64,000 nucleotides of DNA. Source: Acinetobacter sp. TR3. Lineage in GTDB: Bacteria; Pseudomonadota; Gammaproteobacteria; Pseudomonadales; Moraxellaceae. Below the pieces are notes generated by a model. It saw only the letters and a program-made list of their open reading frames with translations, was not told the DNA's origin and searched no databases. Within the stretch, counting starts at the first letter, position 1. Each line of letters begins with the position of its first letter. The stretch lies in the NCBI RefSeq assembly GCF_027105055.1, contig NZ_CP114264.1:2914001-2978000 (forward strand), in the 5' to 3' direction. The position numbers and the translations under genes are program-made. This document shows positions 46,594 through 55,990 of the stretch, piece by piece.

Positions 46594-47322
46594 TCAATGC
46601 CTATTGATTTTCATTGTATAAATTAAAGTTGGAATAACACCTAGAAATACTCTTAACACAAAATCAGGGATAAACAAGAACATATAATACAAAAATTTAT
46701 GATTTTCTCTTTCATCTTGCAATAAAATCTTAAGTGCCTGAATCGTTTGATTTTGGTAAGAAAAATCAACAATATCAAATAAATTTTCCAGCTGTTTCTT
46801 CTCAAATGGTTCACAATCATAAAAATCAATATTTCTCATCTTTTTAAGATATTTTGAACGATATTTTTTCGGTAACCAGCTTAAAAAAATTAACTGATAA
46901 TGAGGTTCAACTAGCATCCATCTATTTGGGACTGCCAAATAAGCAACACCATCTTTCTTTAATACACGCTTTATCTCACAAAGATGATGAAGCTGCGCAT
47001 CCGATTCCCCTACATGCTCTATTACATGATTGGTAATCACGACATCAAAACTTTCATCCTCAAATGGCAAGGTTGTACCATTAACCAACTGAAACTGATA
47101 ACCTTCTTTAGATACCCGACTATCAACTACATCAACAGTCTGAACATTAAATTGTATGTTCTGTGCAGCGAAATATGCTGCTATTCCACCACTACCTGTA
47201 CCAATTTCAAGAATAAAATCCTGTTGCCGAAACCCTCTTTCGGATGCAATAATTTTTTGAATTTTAATGGCTTTACTATTTCGATTATCCAGAACAACAT
47301 GGGGCTTTCTTAAGTGTTCCAT
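46594..47322 (-). CDS. Class I SAM-dependent methyltransferase
   Basis: 242 residues. A methyltransferase-11 core: DFILEIGTGSGGIAAYFAAQ (motif I), VDVVDSRV, PFEDESFDVVITNHVIEHV, then AYLAVPNRWMLVEPHYQLIFLSWLPKKYRSKYL. The C-terminus has an aromatic, possibly membrane-attached helix (FLYYMFLFIPDFVLRVFLGVIPTLIY). It may methylate a sugar on the lipid carrier. The ATG is three bases past the GT2 stop, with GGA eight bases ahead. Confidence 0.82.
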   Translation of the reverse strand: MEHLRKPHVVLDNRNSKAIKIQKIIASERGFRQQDFILEIGTGSGGIAAYFAAQNIQFNVQTVDVVDSRVSKEGYQFQLVNGTTLPFEDESFDVVITNHVIEHVGESDAQLHHLCEIKRVLKKDGVAYLAVPNRWMLVEPHYQLIFLSWLPKKYRSKYLKKMRNIDFYDCEPFEKKQLENLFDIVDFSYQNQTIQALKILLQDERENHKFLYYMFLFIPDFVLRVFLGVIPTLIYTMKINRH

Positions 47323-47325
47323 GTC

Positions 47326-48183
47326 TTAATTTCCATCTTTATACATCAAATTGGTAATCTGCTCCGAAATTAGCCCCATTAAAAAAATCATTACACTACC
47401 TGTATAAAGTAACGCACTCATATTAGTAAACCGCCCGAATTCATACAAGGTATAGCCATACCATCCTGTTGCCATCACAAATAAAATCATGGCAATTGGC
47501 AGAAACATTTTTAATGGCGAGAAAAGTGTTGCTATTTTAAAGATAATCAAGAAAAACCTTACACCATCTTTAATGGGCTTAATATGACTTTTTCCAATTC
47601 GTTTAGCCGCATGAATAGGGACATAACCAACAGAATATCCTGCACGAAAAAAAGCCATCGTACTGGTGGTGGGATAAGAAAAACCATTTGGTAATAAATA
47701 TAAGAACTCTCTAAATTTATCTGCTCGCACAATTCTAAAACCAGAAGTAAGATCTTCTACTGGATGCTCTGTCATATAAGTTGCTAAATTATTATAGAGC
47801 TTATTTGCAATACCACGACCAATACTTGCTTGTGAACCTTTTTGTCTTGCCCCAACAACCAAATCATAACCTTGCCCAATTTTCTCTATCAAACGCGGGA
47901 TATCTTGTGGATCATGTTGCCCATCGGCATCCATAAATATAATAATGTCCCCAATAGCCTCCCTAGCTCCTGTCTTAATTGCGGCACCATTTCCTTTAGA
48001 GTATGGATGCGATACAACTCTTGCTCCAGCCTGCTCAGCAACAACTTTGGTTGAATCAGTCGAACCATCATTTACTACAATAATTTCAATTTCATCAATA
48101 GCCTGCAGCTGCTTAATCTTCTCAATTGTTTGTCCAATTGCAGCTGCTTCATTTTTAGCAGGCAGCACCACACTAATTGCCAT
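47326..48183 (-). CDS. Polyprenyl-phosphate hexose synthase (DPM1/ArnC-like GT2)
   Basis: 285 residues from the ATG at 48183, which overlaps the upstream TPR gene stop by one base (TGATG). A GT-A domain: ISVVLPAKNEAAAIGQTIEKI, EIIVVNDGSTDSTKVVAEQAG, SHPYSKGNGAAIKTGA, FMDADGQHDPQDIPRLIE (DxD), LTSGFRIVRADKF. Two C-terminal membrane helices follow (about 220-245 and 255-280). This group moves mannose, glucose or arabinose-type sugars from a nucleotide donor to polyprenyl phosphate, giving a donor for GT-C enzymes on the outer face of the inner membrane. The coupled GT-C-like neighbour is the likely user. Confidence 0.87.
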   Translation of the reverse strand: MAISVVLPAKNEAAAIGQTIEKIKQLQAIDEIEIIVVNDGSTDSTKVVAEQAGARVVSHPYSKGNGAAIKTGAREAIGDIIIFMDADGQHDPQDIPRLIEKIGQGYDLVVGARQKGSQASIGRGIANKLYNNLATYMTEHPVEDLTSGFRIVRADKFREFLYLLPNGFSYPTTSTMAFFRAGYSVGYVPIHAAKRIGKSHIKPIKDGVRFFLIIFKIATLFSPLKMFLPIAMILFVMATGWYGYTLYEFGRFTNMSALLYTGSVMIFLMGLISEQITNLMYKDGN

Positions 48184-50138
48184 CAATTACTATCCTCAGA
48201 ATTTTTTAAGTCTATTTGTATTGCTTGCCTTAACTGCACAATTTGTTCGTTAGAATATGCTCTTGGTTTTGCTAGCATTAGATCTGGCTGTTTAACATAC
48301 TCAGCCTCTGCAACACCTAACAACTGCAAAGCCTGCTGACGATATCCATGGTTACCTAGATCTGACACCATAGCAAGAGCTTTATCAATATCTGGATTTA
48401 GTAAAATAGCTTTATGGTAAGAATCATAACCATTTGAAACATCTCCCATATCAACAAATAACAAACCTTTTAACACAAGAATCATAGCATCTAAGTTCGG
48501 TATATCTCGATATGCTGAATTTGGTAACATGAAAGCATCTAACACTTTCAGCATCACTCTAGCATCGACCACTTTCTGTTGATCACTAACAATACTCACA
48601 ACAATATCTCGTACACGTATCATCACTTGAGGATCAGAACGCTGTTGAGGTATTTTTTTCTGTAAACTAACAAAGTCCTGTTCTGTTACGGTTTTATCAT
48701 TCACCTGTTGTAATAATAGTTGAAATGCGATTAAGCCACTTTCAGGATGTTTTTGCGATGCTTCAACTAATAGCTGATTTGCTCTTTCATTTTCTCCATG
48801 GCTAGCCCAATAATTTGCCATAAAGACCAATCCACGTTCTGAATTAGGATTATTCTGTGCCCAGTACATTTGTAATTTATCAGTATCTGCCCACAACATA
48901 GTACGCTGCCATGTCATAAATGACAAAACACTTAGTATCAAGACACTAATCAGAATAACAATACTCGGTTTTACTTTCTCAGATAAACTACTCAAACCAG
49001 CAGCTAGGGGTAAAAACATAAATATAGCAGCTACATAATTTCTATGCTCAAAATATAACTCTAAACCTATTACCGTAGATTCTATTAAATGAGCTGCAAA
49101 AAAGAACAAAATTGCCAGTGCAATTAGAGGATATCTATTACGAACAGCAAAACCAACAATCAATAAACATAATAAGAAAAAAGCGGAATATAATGTAGAA
49201 GCAGGACTTAACCAACCTTTAGAAACAAGAAAACCATCTTGCAACAGTCCCGTACCCTCAATACGAGGAATCCACAACCACCTTAAATAATCGGTTAAAA
49301 TTCGCCCCTCACTCCACAAACGTTCAATCTGATTAAATGTACGATTTGACCAAGGGTTTCCTGAAAAATCAATATAATGAATAAGTAAGGCAGCAATTAG
49401 TAAAGATGGCAGCCAAAGGCAAATAACCCTCCATAGCAAAATTGGTTTTCCATCTCGCTTGGGGTTACAAAATTCAATAACCAAAATTAATAAAGGTAAT
49501 AATGCACCATTTTCTTTACTGAAGGTTGCCAATATTGTACCTAAACCAATCGATATGGTCATAATGAAATAAGCTTTCAAAGGTTTATGCACAATTAGTG
49601 CACGACCTTTTAAATAGCCAATCATTGCAATCAAACTAAATAATAGTGGTAATTGTGCCATTCGTTGAATGACATAAAGAGTAGTTGAAACAAATAGGGG
49701 ATGTAATAGCCAAAAACTTGTTGCTAATAAAGCAATCCATGTGATTTTTTGTTCTGCATAACCATAACTACGTAACAACAAGCGTGTTACAAAAAACAAT
49801 AGTAGACCACAGAGTAAATGAATAAATAAATTGACTTGCTTAAAGGGTTGAGCATTTCCCAACCACCCCATTTCTTCTGTCCAACTATTTATATGTAATA
49901 AGAAACTAGCTAAAGCAATAGGTCGACCCGTTGGTCCAGAACCACCTTCTGTAACAAATTTTTCAGCTGCACTCCAATCATGAGGATCGCCATAGCGGCT
50001 TATTTCAGCTAAATTATAATAATCATCAAAAAGAAAACCGCCTTTTAAGCCTGGATAATATATAAGAAAAGTAAATAACAAACTAAATATTAAAGCCCCT
50101 ATTGGTAATATTTTTTTTGATTCAAACATCTTAACCAT
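48183..50138 (-). CDS. TMTC-like GT-C glycosyltransferase with TPR repeats
   Basis: 651 residues. About 10-11 membrane helices (to about residue 415) and a periplasmic TPR-rich tail (about 430-640). The first loop has GGFLFDDYYNL with Asp38-Asp39, then GPTGRPIALASFLLHINSW with Arg72-Pro73; a later loop has LELYFEHRNYVAAIF. This layout, DD in loop 1, RP motif and C-terminal TPRs, is that of the TMTC family of O-mannosyltransferases and their bacterial relatives. It probably takes sugar from polyprenyl phosphate made by the next, overlapping gene and puts it on a protein or glycan in the periplasm. pilA lies 86 bases upstream. Confidence 0.7.
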   Translation of the reverse strand: MVKMFESKKILPIGALIFSLLFTFLIYYPGLKGGFLFDDYYNLAEISRYGDPHDWSAAEKFVTEGGSGPTGRPIALASFLLHINSWTEEMGWLGNAQPFKQVNLFIHLLCGLLLFFVTRLLLRSYGYAEQKITWIALLATSFWLLHPLFVSTTLYVIQRMAQLPLLFSLIAMIGYLKGRALIVHKPLKAYFIMTISIGLGTILATFSKENGALLPLLILVIEFCNPKRDGKPILLWRVICLWLPSLLIAALLIHYIDFSGNPWSNRTFNQIERLWSEGRILTDYLRWLWIPRIEGTGLLQDGFLVSKGWLSPASTLYSAFFLLCLLIVGFAVRNRYPLIALAILFFFAAHLIESTVIGLELYFEHRNYVAAIFMFLPLAAGLSSLSEKVKPSIVILISVLILSVLSFMTWQRTMLWADTDKLQMYWAQNNPNSERGLVFMANYWASHGENERANQLLVEASQKHPESGLIAFQLLLQQVNDKTVTEQDFVSLQKKIPQQRSDPQVMIRVRDIVVSIVSDQQKVVDARVMLKVLDAFMLPNSAYRDIPNLDAMILVLKGLLFVDMGDVSNGYDSYHKAILLNPDIDKALAMVSDLGNHGYRQQALQLLGVAEAEYVKQPDLMLAKPRAYSNEQIVQLRQAIQIDLKNSEDSN

Positions 50139-50175
50139 ACATCCAATATATTTAAATTTTTTGTTAAATTATAAT

Positions 50176-50203
50176 AAAAATAGCCCTTTGTAGGGCTATT
50201 TTT
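50176..50203 (-). terminator. Terminator between pilA and the sugar operon
   Basis: A 12-bp perfect stem AAAAATAGCCCT / AGGGCTATTTTT with a four-base loop, 21 bases after the pilA stop. Read-through would feed the sugar operon. Confidence 0.85.
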
Positions 50204-50223
50204 ATATTTGATACAAATAAATA

Positions 50224-50625
50224 TTAAGGTAAGTTTGCTTTAGGTACATATTTATTATCAATATTACCAGCAGATTTAACTAAAGAACCATTTGCGCCCA
50301 TACTTAAAGTTAATGTTTTACCACTAATTAAATTAGAAGTACCAGTAGTTCTATAAGTAATCGCAAACGTACATGGCGCATTACCAGTACTAATTACCAT
50401 AGACTGTACATACTTACCACTAAATGTACCACCGCCACAGTTACCGTTCTGCAAGTTGTCTGTTACATCAGTCTTCTTACCACTCGCCATAGCAACACCT
50501 TCAGTTGCTTGTGAACGCGCGATATAGTCTTGATAAGCAGGAATTGCGAATGCAGCCAAAATACCAATGATCGCTACAACGATCATTAATTCGATAAGAG
50601 TAAAACCTTTTTGCATTGATTTCAT
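50224..50625 (-). CDS. pilA: Major type IV pilin
   Basis: 133 residues. Leader MKSMQKG, cut by PilD before [36 protein letters not shown], the classic type IVa pilin N-terminus with Glu5. Two cysteines (GNCGGG and APCTFA) form a short loop; the C-terminus is KYVPKANLP, with no C-terminal Ser of the TfpO-target type. Thr/Ser-rich stretches (about residues 90-115) are potential O-glycosylation sites. GGAG seven bases upstream of the first ATG supports the start. A sigma-54-type promoter lies 57-72 bases upstream. It is monocistronic with a terminator. Confidence 0.95.
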   Translation of the reverse strand: MKSMQKGFTLIELMIVVAIIGILAAFAIPAYQDYIARSQATEGVAMASGKKTDVTDNLQNGNCGGGTFSGKYVQSMVISTGNAPCTFAITYRTTGTSNLISGKTLTLSMGANGSLVKSAGNIDNKYVPKANLP

Positions 50626-50681
50626 AACATTTCTCCAATGATATAAATTTTTATGAGCCTTTATTCAGCTACTTTGTATTT

Positions 50682-50697
50682 AGCATGTTCTATGCCA
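50682..50697 (-). promoter_or_regulatory. Sigma-54 (RpoN) promoter of pilA
   Basis: On the minus strand TGGCATAGAACATGCT matches TGGCAY-N5-TTGCW with one mismatch, with the GG and GC doublets at exactly the right spacing. Pilin genes of Pseudomonas and relatives are transcribed by RpoN with PilR. Confidence 0.7.
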
Positions 50698-50780
50698 ATC
50701 CTTAGCTTAGCCAATTTTAACTCAAAAAAACAGAGACTTAAAAGAATATTATTATTGGTGATAAACAACCCAGTTATTCC

Positions 50781-50810
50781 AATATATGACAATATGTGAC
50801 AATATTCGTC
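50781..50810 (-). promoter_or_regulatory. Tandem TGTC boxes, possible PilR sites
   Basis: AATATATGAC and AATATGTGAC are direct repeats in 10-base steps, followed by a partial third copy; on the minus strand each gives TTGTC or TGTCA. PilR in Pseudomonas binds repeated (C/G)TGTC motifs about 100 bases upstream of the pilA -24 box, as here. Confidence 0.45.
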
Positions 50811-51031
50811 ACCTTTCACAACTTATTTTCAAACTACGTACCAATTAAGCATGATTTTTATCGAAGAGGCGTAAAATTGAGCGAAACAAATCACATAAAA
50901 ATTATGAATATTTACATAACCGTTTATCGGAAGATAAAAAGATTTATTTTCAGAAATGATTCTTTACAGAGCTATTTACTACATAGGCCTACTATCAATG
51001 TGTCAAAAAGATCATAAAACTATTAAATCGT

Positions 51032-51592
51032 TCAATTTAAAATAATAGGCTCATTTGGCAATTCATTTTTGTTATCTATCTTAGAATTAACATAATAATG
51101 ATCCAATACTTGACCAATCTCAGCAATTCCATTTTTTATAGCTTCTAGATGTTGTTTTTGAGCAAGTTGAAAGACAATATTTTGACAAATCTGATTCCAA
51201 ATCTCAGTTTGAGTCGCATTTTTAAGACCACGATCAATCACAATCTCAACTTTGCGCTCACAAAGGTTCAAATAAAGCAAAACCCCACTATTCAATTCAG
51301 TATCCCATACACCTAATTCAGCAAATAGCTGCTGAGCACGTAGCCGTGTGTTTTGATGATAAGCCTGTGAACATGGTATATGCCCTTCTATTACCACTTG
51401 AATTTCCCCAACATGCCCTTTTTCGGCTTGCTGCACAGCTTGTGCAATATCTAAGCGATCTTTTTTATTGAAAAAACGATGTGCCGAAGAAATATAGAAA
51501 AAATGTTTGAACCAGCGTTTTAAACTAGGTTGCGCGTATTCTTCTAGTTTCGATTGCGTAATGATTTCCGTTGTATCCGTCTTTGTCACCAT
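51032..51592 (-). CDS. TPM domain protein (DUF477 family)
   Basis: 186 residues. It is a short TPM-domain protein without a signal peptide: RWFKHFFYISSAHRFFNKKDRLDIAQAVQQAEKGHVGEIQVVIEG, then WDTELNSGVLLYLNLCERKVEIVIDRGL. The family is found beside LemA and larger TPM proteins in many bacteria; its role is unknown, possibly in photosystem II repair in plants and membrane protein upkeep in bacteria. The ATG overlaps the previous stop by seven bases. Confidence 0.85.
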   Translation of the reverse strand: MVTKTDTTEIITQSKLEEYAQPSLKRWFKHFFYISSAHRFFNKKDRLDIAQAVQQAEKGHVGEIQVVIEGHIPCSQAYHQNTRLRAQQLFAELGVWDTELNSGVLLYLNLCERKVEIVIDRGLKNATQTEIWNQICQNIVFQLAQKQHLEAIKNGIAEIGQVLDHYYVNSKIDNKNELPNEPIILN

Positions 51593-52644
51593 GAACCTGA
51601 TGCTCCTCCTCCACCAAAACTACCCCCACCGCCACTATATCCACCACCGCTTCCTCCACCAAAACCACCGCCACCTCGCCCCCCTCCAGATAGAAAAGCT
51701 TGAAAAATAAGCTGAGCTAATGAGGTAATCAGTAAAAAGAAAATACCAAAACCAAGCAATAAGCTCATCAAAATACCAGCGCCATTTAAAAGCCCAGCCG
51801 CGGCAGCAGTAACGCCAGCTGTAGCAGCGCTTAAACGATTGCCAACAATGAATGAACCTACAACACCAGCTATAAGGATAAATAGCGCCATAGTTAGCGT
51901 ATTATCTTTCGCTTGTTGCTCACGTAAAGCTTGCTCATGACGATCTTTTAATTCTTGGGCAGCCTGTTGTGCAATTTCTGGATCTTGATTCACAATCTTG
52001 CTTATCTCATCCAAGCCTGATGAAATGCCTTGTGCATACTGACCTTGTTTAAAAGAGGGTGTGATCTGATTACGAATAATGCGGCTCAGAACCACATCAG
52101 GTAAAACACCTTCGAAACCATAGCCTGTTAGAATCTGAATTTTGCGATCATTGACTGCAATTGCCATCAACAAACCATTATCACGTTTAGCAGAACCTAA
52201 TTGCCATTTTTCACCTGTACGTAAAGCAAAATCAAAAATAGCCTCCTGTCCAGTAGTTGGTACAATAATCACCCCAATCTGGGCTTTACCCTGCTGATAC
52301 AACGTCAGTATTTTTTGATTGAGTTGCTGTATTTCCGCCGCACTTAATATTTTGGCTTGATCTATGATGGGCTGATTTAAAGTTGGTAAACCACGTATGG
52401 ATTCACCCTCAGCCATATCATTCGCAACTTGTGGTAAAATAGGTGCTTGTTGTGCTGTAGTGCTTGGTTGTAATTGATTTTGTTGTGGCTGCTGAATCAT
52501 TTTACCTGCAACAACTAAATCAGTTTCATCTGTTGCAGTCGCAACCTCAGCCCAAACCGTATGCTGAAGAAATAGCGTTGCCAAAACAATCATTAAAACA
52601 GGTAAAACTTGCTGTTTCAGATATTGCCTATACACCCTTAGCAT
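51586..52644 (-). CDS. TPM domain membrane protein (YgcG-like)
   Basis: 352 residues. Signal peptide (VLPVLMIVLATLFLQHTVWAE), a proline/Gln linker, TPM domain about 90-220 with QPIIDQAKILSAAEIQQLNQKI, IGVIIVPTT and DNGLLMAIAVNDRKIQILTGYGFEG, a helical stretch, two membrane helices (about 248-305), and a Gly/Ser-rich tail with repeated GGG runs and a final SGSW, typical of YgcG proteins. Cotranscribed with the downstream TPM gene and lemA. Confidence 0.9.
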   Translation of the reverse strand: MLRVYRQYLKQQVLPVLMIVLATLFLQHTVWAEVATATDETDLVVAGKMIQQPQQNQLQPSTTAQQAPILPQVANDMAEGESIRGLPTLNQPIIDQAKILSAAEIQQLNQKILTLYQQGKAQIGVIIVPTTGQEAIFDFALRTGEKWQLGSAKRDNGLLMAIAVNDRKIQILTGYGFEGVLPDVVLSRIIRNQITPSFKQGQYAQGISSGLDEISKIVNQDPEIAQQAAQELKDRHEQALREQQAKDNTLTMALFILIAGVVGSFIVGNRLSAATAGVTAAAAGLLNGAGILMSLLLGFGIFFLLITSLAQLIFQAFLSGGGRGGGGFGGGSGGGYSGGGGSFGGGGASGSW

Positions 52645-52668
52645 ACGACCACTCCTAACAGTCCAATC

Positions 52669-53259
52669 TTAATTAAATGATACTGTTGGTGCTTGTTGCG
52701 CAGATTGCTCTGCTTTAAAGTTCTCTTTGGTTTTCATACCAATGACTTTTGCCGTCATTGCTTGTGGGAACTGACGCACATATGAGTTGTAATCTTGCAC
52801 GGTCGTAATATAGCGATTACGAGCAACCGCGATTCGATTTTCTGTACCTTCCAATTGTGCTTGTAAATCACGGAATTGTTCATTGGCTTTTAAATCTGGA
52901 TAATTTTCAGAAACAGCAATCAAACGAGATAATGCCCCTGTTAATTGGCTTTGTGCTTGTTGATATTTTGCAAAAAGTGCTGGGTCTTCTAAAACTTCTT
53001 TATCTACTTTTAAACCCGCAACATTAGAACGAGCTTGCGTAACCTCTGTGAGGACTTGTTCTTCATGTTTAGCATAGCCCTTAACCACATTGACAAGATT
53101 TGGAACAAGGTCAGCACGTCGTTGATATTGGTTTTGCACCTCAGACCATGAAGCACTTACGGCTTCATCTTTCACTTGTAAAGTATTATATCCACAACCT
53201 GTGAACAACAAGGTGCTTGTTAATACTGTTGCTAATGCGGTTTTCTTAATAACTTTCAT
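52669..53259 (-). CDS. LemA family lipoprotein
   Basis: 196 residues. Lipobox LFTGC ends a short signal (Cys about 22). The LemA core has SWSEVQNQYQRRADLVPNLVNVVKGYAKHEEQVLTEVTQAR, SRLIAVSENYPDLKANEQFRDLQAQLEGTENRIAVARNRY and FPQAMTAKVIGM. It is a coiled-coil-rich envelope protein of unknown function, first in the lemA-TPM-TPM operon. Confidence 0.93.
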   Translation of the reverse strand: MKVIKKTALATVLTSTLLFTGCGYNTLQVKDEAVSASWSEVQNQYQRRADLVPNLVNVVKGYAKHEEQVLTEVTQARSNVAGLKVDKEVLEDPALFAKYQQAQSQLTGALSRLIAVSENYPDLKANEQFRDLQAQLEGTENRIAVARNRYITTVQDYNSYVRQFPQAMTAKVIGMKTKENFKAEQSAQQAPTVSFN

Positions 53260-53366
53260 AAAAATTTATCCTCAAGTTTTTCTTTATATTTTTTGCAATA
53301 ATTCATTGTAATGTGATTTTTTGTTCGCTGTGTAACATTTATTAAAGTTACTTTATACGTATTTAA

Positions 53367-53405
53367 ATAAAAAAGACATTACTCAATGGCCTTGAGTAAT
53401 GTCTT
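53367..53405 (-). terminator. Terminator of the 53439 metal-dependent hydrolase gene
   Basis: A 14-bp perfect stem AAGACATTACTCAA / TTGAGTAATGTCTT with a five-base loop; on the minus strand followed by a T-rich run. Confidence 0.85.
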
Positions 53406-53438
53406 GTTAAGCACAACATTTATGTTTATAAAAATAGA

Positions 53439-54344
53439 TTAACTGTATAATTTTAAAACTTTTTCTTCTTGAAAACTGACCATACCATACTCATCTGCCA
53501 TACGTGCTTTCCAATAATTCACTAATTTTGTATAGTCGTGCTTTGCAGGATGAAAATCCGCTTGATAATAAGACAAGTATTCTGGAATCAGTTGAATAAA
53601 CATTTTCCCAAGCAAATATATCCCAAATACATTGCCACCAACTTTCGGCAAGCTTTTCCACTTATCTTGCCAAATTAAACGTGATGTTGCATAAAAAGTG
53701 AGACTTGCAAATCCAGTGGTCACGCTACGCATCAACAGGCGACGAATTCGGTCATCACCATAGACCTCTTGATAGACATCAAAAGCAACCGAGCGATGCT
53801 CGATTTCTTCAATCGCGTGCCACACCCAAAGTTTCATCGCATCATCATCTAAAGTACTTAGAATCTCTGGATGCTTCAGAATATAACCACCTAACATCGC
53901 TGTAAAATGTTCAAATGCACAGGTCAACGCAAGCTGTAATTTAGGGTGAATATTTCTCAGTGTGTCATCACGTTTTGCAAGCCACGCTTGAAAACGGTCT
54001 AGATTGTAATCATCTCTTCGCCATGCATCATTAAATTCAGTATGTGCTTTAGAATGCATCGCTTCTTGCCCGATAAATGCTGCAATTTGTGCTTGTAACT
54101 GTGGCTCTTGGACTTTATCCCTAACATTCCTCACGCTATTTACAAAATATTGTTCACCGATTGGAAATGTTGAAGACAAAGCGGTTAAGAGATGTGACAT
54201 TAGTGGAGAATTAGCGAAATAATGTCGTTTAATTTTTTTTGGATTAAACTGCAAACGACGTACCGTAATACCCAAAGCTTTTGGTCTATTTAAATAGGTT
54301 TTTTCAGCATTCACATTTGCAAGAGCCATCTTTATTGCCTGCAC
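53439..54344 (-). CDS. Metal-dependent hydrolase of the PF10118 type
   Basis: 301 residues from a GTG at 54344 with AGGA ahead; an ATG five codons later is also plausible. VRRLQFNPKKIKRHYFANSP, TFPIGEQYFV, FIGQEAMHSKAHTEFND and WHAIEEIEHRSVAFDVY carry the His/Glu residues of this di-iron-like all-helical family. The substrate is unknown. It stands alone between the lemA operon and gltD with strong terminators on both sides. Confidence 0.83.
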   Translation of the reverse strand: MQAIKMALANVNAEKTYLNRPKALGITVRRLQFNPKKIKRHYFANSPLMSHLLTALSSTFPIGEQYFVNSVRNVRDKVQEPQLQAQIAAFIGQEAMHSKAHTEFNDAWRRDDYNLDRFQAWLAKRDDTLRNIHPKLQLALTCAFEHFTAMLGGYILKHPEILSTLDDDAMKLWVWHAIEEIEHRSVAFDVYQEVYGDDRIRRLLMRSVTTGFASLTFYATSRLIWQDKWKSLPKVGGNVFGIYLLGKMFIQLIPEYLSYYQADFHPAKHDYTKLVNYWKARMADEYGMVSFQEEKVLKLYS

Positions 54345-54442
54345 AATTTCCTGATTGGTCTTCGAGTATCATGCTGAAAAATGATCAGCGACAGGGCAAA
54401 AAAGCTTACAAGATTTGCTAAAACTACCAAAAAGATAAGATG

Positions 54443-54472
54443 AAAAAAATAAAGCCTGCTTGAGCAGGCTTT
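54443..54472 (-). terminator. Terminator of the gltBD operon
   Basis: Stem AAAGCCTGC / GCAGGCTTT with loop TTGA (plus strand), read on the minus strand into ATTTTTTT, 26 bases after gltD. Confidence 0.88.
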
Positions 54473-54497
54473 ATCGCAATCAAACTAAAAAGATTGA

Positions 54498-55952
<1,455 letters not shown>

Positions 55953-55990
55953 TCACCTCTGCACCTGCCTATGTCTTTGCAGTCGTGGAA

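Larger units (their letters stand above)
50626..51031. other. Upstream regulatory region of pilA
   Basis: 406 AT-rich bases without a convincing gene (a 73-codon plus-strand frame looks like chance). It holds the sigma-54-type promoter at 50682-50697 and a TGTC repeat block at 50781-50810. Confidence 0.6.

Noticed and set aside
31837..50138. The sugar cluster as the capsule K locus
   Set aside because: The K locus markers wza, wzb, wzc, wzx, wzy, galU, ugd and pgm are absent, and the flanks are pglL and pilA rather than fkpA and lldP.
50781..50810. Start of a CRISPR array or satellite from the AATATRTGAC repeats
   Set aside because: Only two full copies and no spacers; better explained as protein-binding sites upstream of pilA.
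50796..51017. 73-codon plus-strand frame upstream of pilA
   Set aside because: It overlaps the TGTC repeat block and the regulatory region, has no family signal, and its composition is like the surrounding AT-rich DNA.
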